Below are positions 23,653 to 34,208 of a DNA stretch of 64,000 nt, in pieces (the stretch's first letter is position 1; every line of letters starts with the position of its first letter). The stretch comes from Sipunculus nudus. Lineage: Eukaryota; Annelida; Sipuncula; Golfingiida; Sipunculidae. The stretch spans positions 17,624,576 through 17,688,575 of the forward strand of contig CM049309.1 of NCBI GenBank assembly GCA_026874595.1. Reading direction: 5' to 3'. Made by a program: the position numbers and the translations under genes. The notes under the pieces were generated by a model. It did no database searches. It saw only the letters and a program-made list of their open reading frames with translations, and was not told the origin of the DNA.

Positions 23653-23931
23653 CTGAGTTTTTACTGCTTATGTCTTGGTGGCTATGAGGAGTGCAGCTTG
23701 TGTCTTCTTTGACCAAAGTAAGCAGTAACTGAAAAATCATTATTTCCTGTTGCCAGTAAGTTGAACTCATGTAAAAAATAAGATGCTTTTATCACGGTGA
23801 AAAGTTTTAATGTTGCACTGACACTGATAATTAAGCTGCTATTTTCTGGAAATAGTATCATATTATTGTCATTGTAGGTGGCTCTGACCAATGCTGATGG
23901 ATTATGTTACTGGTCACCATTTTCTATATAA

Positions 23932-24357
23932 TTTTTTTTTTTTGGTGGAGGTAACCACCTCCATTTGTCCATGCTTTCTTATCTAATTCTTAATCTAAGC
24001 ATGTACATCTGCAGAGTTCCATTTTGGTTTGGGCCTACGTGACAGGGGGGTAACACTAGCTTCCTATCAGATTAGTGTTGTATCCTGGTGTCACTAAGGC
24101 CCGGTGTCTACCATACCTGCGGGTCATGGGTGTGTAATCATTCCCAAGCTGGGTCATAACACTGAGGGACCCCCCCCCCCCCCCCCCCCGATGCACTCGT
24201 TTGTGAGTGATACACAGCTGTGTTCCCATTAAGCCTGCAGAGCGCTCACCATTGATTGGGGGCCGACCGCGAAAATCTCACCTCCTCGCCTGAGGTTTGA
24301 ATTCACGACCTCCCGGCTTTGAGTCCTGTGCTCTACCTCTGAGCCACAGAAGCCAGT
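23932..24357 (-). repeat. tRNA-derived SINE, copy 3 (near full length)
   Basis: Reading the minus strand, the head is TTCTGTGGCTCAGAGGTAGA, then GCACAGGACTCAAAGCC and box B GAATTCAAACCTC, then a roughly 330-bp body, and an A-rich tail (poly(T) at 23932-23943 on the + strand). A poly(C) tract at about 24171-24189 interrupts the body. This is the most complete copy. Confidence 0.8.
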
Positions 24358-24385
24358 TACACTGTAAAATCTTTTGTATTTTTTT

Positions 24386-25265
24386 AGCTCAGATGACTGT
24401 AAGTCATCTGAGCTATAGGGATCACCTTTTGTCCGTTGTCCGTCCGGCCATCTGGGCGTCTGTCCGTTAACAGGGCACAAATCGTAACCACTGGACCTGG
24501 AATCTTCTTGCTTTACATCCAGAGAGGTCCATGAAAAATCTCCTTGGAAACCAGGAATTAGGTCTCTGTTACCCATATCCTTCGAGCTATGGGGCCCCAA
24601 AATACCCCCCCAGAATAGTCAAAAATTTCATACAAAAACTTCAATATCTCATTACTACATCACTGATGATCATGATTTTTGGCATACATATTAATCATGA
24701 GATGTTTCAACAGTTTCTGCAGACTGGTGGTGCCACCTGTATTTTTTCGATTTTTTAAGAATTGTTTTCTCAATTTTTGAGATTTTTAAAGATGTGGTTA
24801 TCTGTCAACAGGGAACAAATTGTAACAACTGGACCTAGAATCTTCATTCTTGTCATGCAAGGAGGCCCATGAAAAGTGTCTGTGGAAACCTGAAATTAGG
24901 TCTCTGTTACCCATATCCTTCAAGCTATAGGACTCCAAAGTATCCCTCAGAATTATGGAAAATCTGATACAAAAGCTGAAGTATTTGAACAACTAATCCA
25001 GAGACCACCATGCTTCTTTGCATGGATATTGACCATTAAGTGTTTTTATTAGTTTCTGCAGACTGGTGGAGGCACCTGTATTTTTTTAAAGTTTTCGCAT
25101 TTTTTCTCTATTCTTGAGATATGTTAATACAGACACAATCTCAGCCTGTTGGTTAATCTGTTTGATGCGTCAGTTCAATGGTTATATACTACCATTCAGA
25201 TTGTAAAATTTCCTTATGCAAATCTCTTCCCAGTCAGCTGAGCATCATGACCCATGGGTCACTTG
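24386..25265 (+). repeat. Family A pearl/HINE-like element, complete copy (880 bp)
   Basis: A perfect 13-bp hairpin AGCTCAGATGACT/AGTCATCTGAGCT with a 3-nt loop (24386-24414) is followed by ATAGGGATCACC, a short TCCG tract and two core monomers ('CAACAGGGAACAAATTGTAA' in the second). The right end is GTCAGCTGAGC, TGACCCATGGGTCA (25248-25261) and CTTG (25262-25265). The 5' GCTCAG.TGAC and 3' GTCAGCTGAGC are inverted relative to each other. Confidence 0.85.
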
Positions 25266-25267
25266 TA

Positions 25268-25556
25268 ATTTTTTTTGGTATGAGGTAAACACCCCCATTT
25301 AAAATGCTAGCTTAACTCAATATATGTACATCTGCAGAATCACATTCTGGTTTTGAACCAAGTAAGAGGGCAGTATCACATGTTCTCCTCGTGTTACATA
25401 CTGGTGTCAACCAGGCCCATTGTACCACACCTGAGGGCTCAGGGTGTGCTATCAGAACTGTGAAAAATCTCACCACCACAGCTTGTACATACTCACATTC
25501 TTCTGGCTTTGAGTCTTGTGCTCTGTCCCAAGACCACAGAAGTTGGTGAACTATCG
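25268..25556 (-). repeat. tRNA-derived SINE, copy 4
   Basis: It shares with copy 3 the tail ('TTTTTTTTGGT', 'GTACATCTGCAGA'), the body ('CTGGTGTCA') and the head ('CTTTGAGTC.TGTGCTCT' with CACAGAAG). Box B is poorly kept. It abuts the 3' end of the family A element. Confidence 0.7.
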
Positions 25557-26918
25557 TATACTTCATCATCTTTTGTATTAGCTGCTGCCATGTACAAATC
25601 AGACCAAATGTAGGAGGGTTTATGTAGGTGGTAAGCCTATTGTCTTTTGTTGAAGAGTATTGGCCAGCTTACCTAATATGACCTCATAAATGGTAAAAAA
25701 ATGTTTTACTTTTGCCAGATTCTCTATTATCAGATAATATTCTTTATCATTCTCTATATATTGATGTGATGTACAGGTCTGTATATGGTCTGGAATAAAA
25801 TACTCCTACACAATGGAATAATTACAGTTATTTGACAGCAGAGGTCAACCAATTTTACTGACAATTGGTCATAAAATTGCAACTTATTTCCATCTCTGAT
25901 TTTGGCTACCTGGGTTGTATGCTTTTACTGTGTGCTGAGAAAACTACAACTATGGACAGACCCAAGGACATTGAGAGGAAAAGTGCATAGTCAAGTGAAT
26001 TTGACGAGGTCTAAATAACAGAATATACTGTTAAAGCCACCCATAAGTGGCTGGGCAAATGAGAAGAAGGAGAGTTTGAAAGAGTTAATTACATCAGATA
26101 TATGCACACAGATCTGAAGAGGGGGCACACAACATTTTCAAAAATTAACAGGAAGATAAACTTAATAAAGGCTAGAATAGTAGGATGTCATATTGCCACG
26201 CTGTAGTATGTATTATCTTTATGCATAATTGACAGGAACTCAAGTGGCACTGAAAAGACCTCTCACTAAGCTGATGTTAGTGGGTCCGTTTAATTGCTTA
26301 CATAGTAGTAAGTCTTTTATAGCGGGTAAACGCCCTGGAGCCACCCAGCATGAAATTTTCCTAACCATGCAGCAAATAGACCACACCTTCATGAACACAC
26401 CATAAAGTCAGATTTGAATACAGCGGGCACAAAAGGAACTGGAGCCCAATTCAATATTTAGTGAGTCAATACGCCAGGCAAACACCGGGTGACAGAGAGG
26501 GACAGCTTACAATTTACTCAGGAGCACCCAATTGGACAGATCCCTGTTGCCATGACAATATTGACCAGCTGTTTTGCATGGCATGGCAGGACTTGTTTAG
26601 ACAAGGGACTTACTTAAGGGTCCAATGTCAAAATCATTCTCAGGTCGCAGCGGTGGTAGAATTTGCAAGTGAAATATATGTGTTCCTTTTAATCTGTTAA
26701 AACAAGTACTCTGCAGATTCCAAGACTGTTTACCAGCCCTGATTGGAAACAAGATTCCAGTTATTAAGAGGATGCACAGAAAATTTTCTGTGCAAAATTT
26801 TGTTTTCGAAATTGTTATTATTTGACATATAGTGACTCCTGTCCTGTAGATAAGGTCATTGTATTGTTAGACAGGAGGAAACAGGTTGAAACGACAATAC
26901 AGTGAAGCTGAATCCTTA
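25557..26918 (+). other. Intron sequence, nothing recognised
   Basis: A 79-codon open frame at 26461-26700 starts with GTG and has no known domain or clear splice sites. I regard it as chance. Confidence 0.35.
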
Positions 26919-27195
26919 AAATCTGGGCTGATTAAACTTAAGATCTGTCTGATCAGACCTTAAAAATATGGGCTAATTATACCTAAATATCTGGACTCAT
27001 GATACCTTAAATCTGGATTCATGTGTGATACCTTGAATTGTGGGCTTCTGATACCTCAAAATCTGTGCTTATGATACCACAAAGTCTTGGTTTATAATAC
27101 TGTACCATAAAATCTAGGCAAATGATATACCAATATTAAAATGTGGGCCCATGAAACTTAGAAATTCTGGTTTATGAAACCTAAAAATCCTTTTT
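26919..27195 (+). repeat. Decayed minisatellite (about 28-32 bp unit)
   Basis: Repeated variants of 'ACCTTAAAATCTGGGCTCAT' with GAT recur about nine times ('ATCTGGACTCATGATACC', 'ATCTGGATTCATG', 'ATCTGTGCTTATGATACC' and others). Copies are strongly diverged. Confidence 0.6.
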
Positions 27196-28044
27196 TGTGA
27201 AGTGTAATGAGATCCTGGTAGCCTTAGTGTTCACCAATAAAATTAATATCAATAAAAATTGTAATGTGGGTATAACACTGTCATGTGAGTCAGAGCTAAT
27301 TAATATCAGGTAAAGCCAGCTTTTCATCTTCCTTATCTTAGTATATATGTGATTTATGGCTTACTCTGGGTATGTATTAATGTTTTGTCTGTAAGAAAAT
27401 GCTAAGAAATGTTCTTATAACACCTCTTTAATGGATCACTCAGTGATGTATGATTTTGTTTATCAACAAGCTAGTAGTACACATAGTGCATGTGCCCATG
27501 TTGACAAACAGAAAAAAAAACATGATACTGTAGGTGATTGGTTGCATATGTGCAGAATTTCATACAACACTTGTTGCAAAATACCATGTGCAAAAATCTG
27601 TTTTCAGCCAGATTTCACTGTTGAATATGTGTGGACTTTTATAGCGGCCCCCCACATGTTATATACATGTGCAAATAAATAAATCAAACAGCCTGTGTAG
27701 TGTGGGATTGATGTTTTTTACTTATTTTTGTTAAGGGTTAAAGATATTTTCTTTAGTTCATAAACATCAGATATTAGAATAGGCCCCTTGAATGATATAC
27801 TACACTGGATATGAAGTCATACACTGATCATTTTAACTGTAGTCATGCATTACTTGGTACTGTTAATTCATCACCTGTAAAATAAACACTGGGATAGGAA
27901 GAAGCTGTGTGGTTACAGTGCTGGACTGGTGCTACATATCTCAGGTATGATTCCAATCCAGATGATGACCGGTATCTGGAATCATCATGAAATATGGCAG
28001 CTGTGATAATCCTATTGTTAACTTTAATATTATCATGATATGGG
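27196..28044 (+). other. Intron sequence, nothing recognised
   Basis: AT-rich DNA without recognised features. Confidence 0.4.
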
Positions 28045-28052
28045 TTTTTGTC

Positions 28053-28543
28053 CTGTGATGTTGTCAAGTCTACTAGATCTGAGTCCGAATGCAAGTCCTA
28101 GTCCTGGCCCCTTGAGTCCAAGTCTGAGTCCTTGAGTTCGAGACATCCTTCTTCAAGTCCAAGTCGAATACAAATATCCGAAATAAAGCTAATTAAAATT
28201 TAAAATTTCAGTTTATCATGTACATATTTAAGTTAGTTCACATGTTTTTTACTCTAATGGTTAATTACATTTACAGCTCCTGAAGCTGAGCAAAGCTTGG
28301 TATATATAATGTTATATTTTTCTAATATCCTGTAAGTAGTTTGCACATATACATAAGTCTTTATATTATGTGAAAGAGTTGTTTTCTATATGACTCAAGA
28401 TGGACTTGGCCTGATTTCTCGAGTCCCTTTCTTTGAGTCTGAGGACAAGTCTGAGTCCAGCACCCTTGAGTCCAAGTCAAGAGTCTCCACAAAAGTGGAC
28501 TCAGACTATAGTCCCAAGTCTAGACTTGAGTCCTACATCATTG
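28053..28543. mobile_element. hAT-like non-autonomous element, copy 2, with target duplication
   Basis: The left end is CTGTGATGTTGTCAAGTCTA; the right end, read inverted, is CAATGATGTAGGACTCAAGT. These are imperfect TIRs of hAT type ending in CAGTG-like bases. Flanking 8-mers TTTTTGTC (28045-28052) and TGTTTGTC (28544-28551) match at 7 of 8 positions, the target-site length expected for hAT. GAGTCC/AAGTCC repeats fill both subterminal regions. Confidence 0.68.
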
Positions 28544-28551
28544 TGTTTGTC

Positions 28552-31500
28552 CACAGTTTTGGTACACAGAAAAACCCTTTTAGGATTATTACCTAATGAA
28601 ATGGCATCACCAGGGTTTTTCTGTATTCAGAAAATCATTTATTTTCAAGGATAACATTTATTTTAATGAATCACATTAAATTATGTAGAAGTTATTATTT
28701 TAATATCATAAACATGGGTATTGGTATTTTCAAAAGATGAAAGAATCAAACAGAAAGAGTTACATTCTTCAAGAACTTTGGGAATTTGCGAGCTTATGGG
28801 CACCAGTAGTCCAGGATGCAATGGCAGAAAGCACTTACACTTGTGATACGATATCAAGTGCTAGAATTCCTGTGCCAGATGCTGATATTACAATATCAAT
28901 ATAAACCAAAATAAAATTATAATTTATTTAATCATCATGATGTAATAGACTGGTGTCGTCCCAATTCCTAGTACCATTCTCGCCAGTCACCAAAGGTTAT
29001 CTTAAAAGGAACTTCAGAAATTGGCTGTATTTTTTAATAGGTTATTCTTTCATTCTTAAAAACCTATTCTTGGACACTGGGCAAGATGGTGGTTGTGTCA
29101 TTAGTGTCACAAGAGACTACCTGGGTATGATGTCAGGATGAGCTGTTATGAATGAAATATATTGTTGTAATGATAAGCTTACTTAGCCACTGCCTGCAGG
29201 GTACTTCATGACTCGAGCTTTAATTTGTGTCACTCCTCTGGGTGTGGTGAAATGGGCGCTTCAGGTTTTGTTTGTATAATTATTCAAGGGTCACAATTGG
29301 CAATAGCCATAGGGACATTCAAACACAATAAATGAAATTGCTTATTTTACCTGATGTTGCTTGGTTACGGCTCATCACACCGTAAACGGTGTTCTGTGTT
29401 ACCAAACCTTCATTCTCACTCTTTCCTCTATTGAATCACTCCTGAGCTCCTTCCCTTCATATGGCTGTTAAAGTAGAAACATGCAAATCCCTAATTCTTT
29501 TTTAATTACTTTAAGATCACAATGTTATACATAGACATGTTCTCTTCTCCACCTGAAAGAAAAGGAACTTTTCAGGTAATTTGTTTGAATATTTGTTAAG
29601 ACTACAAATCATTATGCAGATGCCAGTAGAAGTTTGCCAACTGCCATCTAGAAATTGTTTGAACTTTATATCAAGGCCACAGGTCTTTATGGAAACCTCC
29701 AGTTGGAATGAAATTGTACTTTGTGTTTGAGTAACTTTCAGTCACCATGATCATCTCACTTTCCGGTCTATGACATAATATAATCTGTATCCCCCACAAA
29801 GTATTAATACTGATGTAAACTACATTGCTGTGACAAGGCATGGGAAAATGATGCATTGCATTGAAGTCTGCCTTTAATCAATAATCAAATTAGGCATGCA
29901 ATTGATTAATTTCAATTATTGCATTTACTTTCATTTTCATACCTTTTTTTATCTCCAGCTCATACTTAAGGAGGGATCAGCAATAATCATAGTGTAGAAC
30001 ACAAAGTTATTCATTGTACAATTATGTGTGATATGTGTATTGTATGATTTTTCAGCAATAAAATTTATTTTTAAAAAATGTTATTCATTGAAGAAAGTCA
30101 CAATATATCCTGCATTGGATGTTTAAATTGCTTTAATGGATGCGAACATCTTAAACAGACATATTCTGATATCTAATGTCTATCATCTTCAGATAATTCC
30201 TTGAACCTTTTTCAAAAAATAACCCAGAAAAAGCTGATTCCACCACACAAAGGCTGTTCCCTTTGTTTATGTTCATGTGTTAATAATATGTGGGGAGGTC
30301 AACAAGACAGTCTATCCATTATCATCACATAGTGTATCCATTATCACATTATTTGGTGAGGACCCACGAGAATGTGTAGAAATTCCTGTCTCATATAGGC
30401 AGATTATATCAAAGATTTGATATTTAAAATATAATTGAATAATTTATAATATAATATCAATAATATATAACATAATATTATTCATAATTTGATTTAATAA
30501 ATATTTCTATATTTTAAATGACCATTTACCTGTGTCGATAAGATGACTTATTCACGAAGGTTTCATTTTGCGAAAACCACTAATTTGAAACCCTTGCGAA
30601 CAAAAAGACAATCATACTTACTTATGTGTATCTTGTCATGAGCGAAATATTGTTATATGTATCGTATAGTGAGATAATGTATCGTTACAGCCCTAAATCA
30701 GAGCAAATTCAGCTCAGAGAGGTTTGATTGTACCAGACTTTGTCATTTTTTACACAAGATTAATTGTGATCTGCACATCAAAAACCAAATCAACTAATAC
30801 AGCACATTCACCAGCCTGTCTTGTAAACTGAATGTAATAACAGAAGTATGAATAACCCAGGAAGGGGATTAGCAAGCCGGAAGAGCTATGTTTTAAGAAC
30901 ATGAATATTCATACTTCTCTCTTACATTCTTGAAGTTACTAAGCAAGGAAACAGTAGTTTGGTTATTGATTATCATATGCTCCTCTCCAGGCAGACGATT
31001 GTGTCTGTGCGGAGAGTGAATGCTACCTGCAATACGTGTGAGGGCATGTTGTTTGTTCTTCTCCTTCCAGGAACGAGCCTTGGTGCTAAACAAACAATAC
31101 ACCCTGCCCAGCATACCCTTTTGCAACCTCGATCGATCTTTCTTTTACCTGAGTTGCATTTTATCTACATGCTAAGCGTTACAAGGAGTGTCCTACAGAA
31201 AACAGCACACGCAGCTGCAGCTCTCTAAAAAAAGAGTCAGGAAAGGAGAAAGGAACAACAGAAGCCCCCTCTAACAGTTCAGATATGTCATTCTGTTTGC
31301 CCTGTCTACCCTGTTATCATCTGAGAAATCTTGTTATGTTTAAGCTCTGTCGTCTTCCAACTTTATCTCTCCTTTTTTTGTCCTTTCTCTTTCTTCTGTA
31401 TCATTGCTCTATAGAGCCTCATTAATCAGTGACCAGGCATGCTCGCAAATGAGAATTTGTCAAGCTAAAGATGTTGTTTTCTGTGCAAATCATTGCTGAC

Positions 31501-31724
31501 ATTTTTGTAGGTTTAACATCTATACTGATTATATTATTATATTCATGCCTGGTACGTCAGTACTTGTAATTATTACATAGATATTGAAACAGTAATGTGT
31601 TTCACAGTCTTTATCGTCTTATCTAGGATAGTGTTGATGTAGACACAATCATTTGAGCATCATGAACCATAATTTTACTATATTCCCCAGTGTCTTTGTT
31701 AAATCCATCTTATAAAGGTTAATA
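28552..31724 (+). other. Intron sequence, largely unassigned
   Basis: A block at 30550-30612 with 'GAAACCCTTGCGAACAAAAA' resembles part of the family E interior at 17150-17220 ('AACCCTCGCGAACAAAAA'). The 30.8-31.3 kb stretch is less AT-rich but has no recognised exon. Confidence 0.35.
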
Positions 31725-31890
31725 TACAGTGAAACCTGTGTTATGAGACCACCTGTGGCACTGGCCAGAATAGTCTTATGAGACAGGTCAGTTATATAAC
31801 CAATGTGTATGCCTTAGATTCCCTTAAGGGTGTTTTTATTGAACAGGTGGTCTTATGAGACAAGGAGTCTTTCAGACAGGTTCAGCTGTA
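31725..31890. mobile_element. MITE with TACAGTGAAACCT ends, copy 1
   Basis: 166 bp, bounded by TACAGTGAAACCTGTG and the inverted CAGGTTCAGCTGTA. The ATGAGACCACCTG and CAGGTGGTCTTATGAGAC segments are inverted repeats, so the whole element is hairpin-forming. Confidence 0.65.
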
Positions 31891-32304
31891 CATCTTTTCT
31901 TCAAATTAATATGTCTACATTGAGGCATTGTGTATGTATTCTCTCAACTAATATGAGCACCAATCCCTCATTTCTTAAATTGATTTTTCAATCAAGCCAA
32001 GGGTCCTGTGATATGACACAGTGTGCAGAATCAGACTGGATGCTGGTTAAGGGTCTGTAGGTATAGTAAACTATGCCCAGAGTGCACTGGGTTTCTTAAT
32101 ACACCAGTGGTGTAGTGGAGGGAGTAATTTAGGCCATTCAGATTTGTTAGGCAAATTATTTAAAGATGCATGTTTATATGATGAAGGCTTCATGGTTTAA
32201 GAAATATTTTGTAAACATGTGCATATAAAATGTAAACCAGGTGATTTCTTGAATTGTAAAAAATTTTTATTTTGAAGTTTGACAGTTGAGACTAGTATCT
32301 CGGC
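31891..32304 (+). other. Intron sequence, nothing recognised
   Basis: No features recognised. Confidence 0.4.
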
Positions 32305-32506
32305 CAGGGGCGGATCCAGGATTTAGGAAAGGTGGGTGGGGGGGGGGGGGGGGGTTCCAACCCAGGAGGACCAATGACAAAGCCTAAAACAGGTCTCCCA
32401 GCTCCCAGAAAAGGGGGTCCAGTCCCCAAAAATTAGTCTGAAGGCCTTCAAAAAGGTTGTGGAGGATAAAAAAGGGGTTGTCTGGACCTCCCCTGGATCC
32501 GGCCGG
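32305..32506. mobile_element. MITE with CAGGGGCGGATCCAGG ends
   Basis: The left end CAGGGGCGGATCCAGG (32305-32320) is inverted at the right as CCCCTGGATCCGGCC (to about 32506). A poly(G) run follows the left end. Such ends are common in MITEs of marine invertebrates. It lies 210 bp before the last ERMP1 exon. Confidence 0.65.
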
Positions 32507-32715
32507 CCATCCCCACAACTCCTAACTGGAAGAGGTTTGTTTGAGTAAAATGACCTCTGGTGGAAGAATGGTAATATGAGAGGTCAAATCAGGTCAAGGC
32601 CATCAGGTTGGGTAAAATTAGTTCAAGGTAATCTTTATAAAGACAGTTGAATCTTGTCAATAGAATCTTGCCAAGTTGACTGATATGTATAGATCTTTTT
32701 TGCTGTATTTTTTAG

Positions 32716-32886
32716 TATGAAGAGAAGGCAGAGAGAGAGGAGGGTGCCATGACGATAGCAGCTGTGGCCCATTACTTCCATCGTGACAAGAAGGACACAG
32801 AAACCCTGAGGAACTTCCTCGCAGAAATGCCTGACTGGACGATACCAATCGGCTACCCAGCCATCTATGATGCCTACGTATTCTAA
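32716..32886 (+). CDS. ERMP1: ERMP1/Fxna orthologue, terminal coding exon with stop
   Basis: The exon follows a polypyrimidine acceptor (TGTATTTTTTAG) in phase 0 and encodes 56 residues plus TAA. It starts YEEKAEREEGAMTIAAVAHY and ends PDWTIPIGYPAIYDAYVF. The C-terminus fits the ERMP1 pattern 'VA.AAHY', 'FPDWT.P' and 'YD..VF' at the very end of the protein. Joined to the exon ending at 9933 it gives WLEVE-YEEKA with no gap against the family, so no exon is missing in the 22.8-kb intron. A GGATCC-type MITE ends about 210 bp upstream. Confidence 0.93.
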   Translation, partial: YEEKAEREEGAMTIAAVAHYFHRDKKDTETLRNFLAEMPDWTIPIGYPAIYDAYVF

Positions 32887-33002
32887 TTCTTCAGCCACAA
32901 CATTTATACAGTGCTAACTGTATCCTCTTAATTTGGGATATACACAGGTTGTGGTTACTACAGGTAAAAAGTCCTTTAACTTTTGTTAAATAAAGATTTT
33001 AT
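32887..33002 (+). other. ERMP1: ERMP1 3' untranslated region (minimal)
   Basis: This is the sequence after the TAA stop and through the first canonical AATAAA at 32989-32994. Cleavage would be expected some 10-30 bases after the signal. Longer 3' ends using later AATAAA motifs cannot be excluded in AT-rich DNA. Confidence 0.55.
32989..32994 (+). terminator. Polyadenylation signal AATAAA for ERMP1
   Basis: This is the first canonical AATAAA downstream of the stop, about 100 nt away. It is followed by T-rich and GT-containing sequence compatible with a downstream element. Confidence 0.55.
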
Positions 33003-33634
33003 TAAATTTCCTCTCAAAAGTTAACATGAGGTCAGGTTTTCAGTATTGACCCATAGAATTTTTCCCACTATAATCAAGAAATAAGTAAATATAAAGGTTC
33101 TTAATTCTAAAATTAATATGTGCTGACACTAATACATCTACTAATGTTTAAAAAGTATCAATTTTTTTCAAAAGAATTTACTGGCAAGTTTCTACAATTT
33201 TTTTAATGGTGAAATTAATATATTGCAGTATATGAAAACTTTTCATTTCTCATGATTGTAAATATCCAAATTGGGAAAATTTTACCACAGATATTTAGAA
33301 TTGTTAAGATACTACTGTTGCTACATTCATCAAATGTTAGAACTATATATTCCAGCCTGAAATTTACAGCTCGTGTCACTCTAGTCCTTAGTAAGATTGC
33401 TTGTGTGTCGATTGAGCATGTAACATTTAAATGGAAAAACTGTGATTAATCAGGTGTATAGAACACTGTAAAGCATGGCAAAACAAATTTTAATATTGTA
33501 TTAGTAGCTTTTGGTGAAATGTATTTGGTGAATTTATTTTTTTTAATTCTGTGTATAATTTGGAAGTTAAAGACTGGTTGTATGGACATTTTGCTATTTT
33601 TCTTTGAAAAAGGACAACATTGACTTGGAATTCT
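33003..33634 (+). other. Downstream of ERMP1, nothing recognised
   Basis: AT-rich DNA. It may include extended 3' UTR if distal poly(A) sites are used. Confidence 0.35.
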
Positions 33635-33802
33635 TACAGTGAAACTTCAAAATTGCAACCACCAAACATGCTTGAGCATTATCGAGGTGGTCGTCTGAAC
33701 AAAGTCTGATATGAAGGGCAAAAGAGAATTGGGACGGAGAAAAGGTTGTTGTTTTGAGGTAGTTGCTCAACCAAGGTGGTTGTAAGGTGAGGTTTTACTG
33801 TA
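33635..33802. mobile_element. MITE with TACAGTGAAAC ends, copy 2
   Basis: 168 bp, from TACAGTGAAACTTCAAAATT to GTGAGGTTTTACTGTA, inverted at the ends. Internal 'CGAGGTGGTCGTCTGA' and 'CAACCAAGGTGGTTGT' are shared with the copy at 50080-50269. Confidence 0.72.
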
Positions 33803-33900
33803 CTAAAAGATACTTGACAGGTGTTTTATCATGTGTCATAATACGCTATTAATGGGATATGTTTTGTATTGTCATATGAAGTATCATATTGTCAAAAAAA

Positions 33901-34208
33901 GGCCCAAAAAAATAAAAGGTATGGTTCTCAGGCACTGCCCGTGTCAGTTTTAACACCCCGCTTCAAACATTTTTATTTTGATTTTCATCTTTCAAGAAGA
34001 TGAAATAATACAATTTTGATACAATTTTCTTTGTTATGTAATGCTTTTACCTGTTTAGCAAAAAAAAACCTGTTATTCGCATGCTTTTCCAGGGTCAAGG
34101 GACATTTTTATTGAAACATACAAAAAAAAGTCAAAAATAAGATACAACCCCGAGCAGTGATTTCTAAAAAAAGTGCCTGAGAACCATACTTTTTAATTTT
34201 TTTTGGCC
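33901..34208. mobile_element. MITE with about 36-bp terminal inverted repeats
   Basis: The left arm starts GGCCCAAAAAAATAAAA and continues GGTATGGTTCTCAGGCACT (to 33936). The right arm is its near-perfect inverse, AGTGCCTGAGAACCATACTT then TTTAATTTTTTTTGGCC (34172-34208). The interior is 235 bp and non-coding. Confidence 0.75.

Noticed and set aside
24229-24600. 123-codon minus-strand open frame
   Set aside because: It spans the SINE head and the family A 5' end, so it is a chimera of two repeats.
26461-26700. Possible coding exon in the last ERMP1 intron
   Set aside because: No acceptor/donor pair in a usable phase, no known family, and the flanking ERMP1 exons join perfectly without it.
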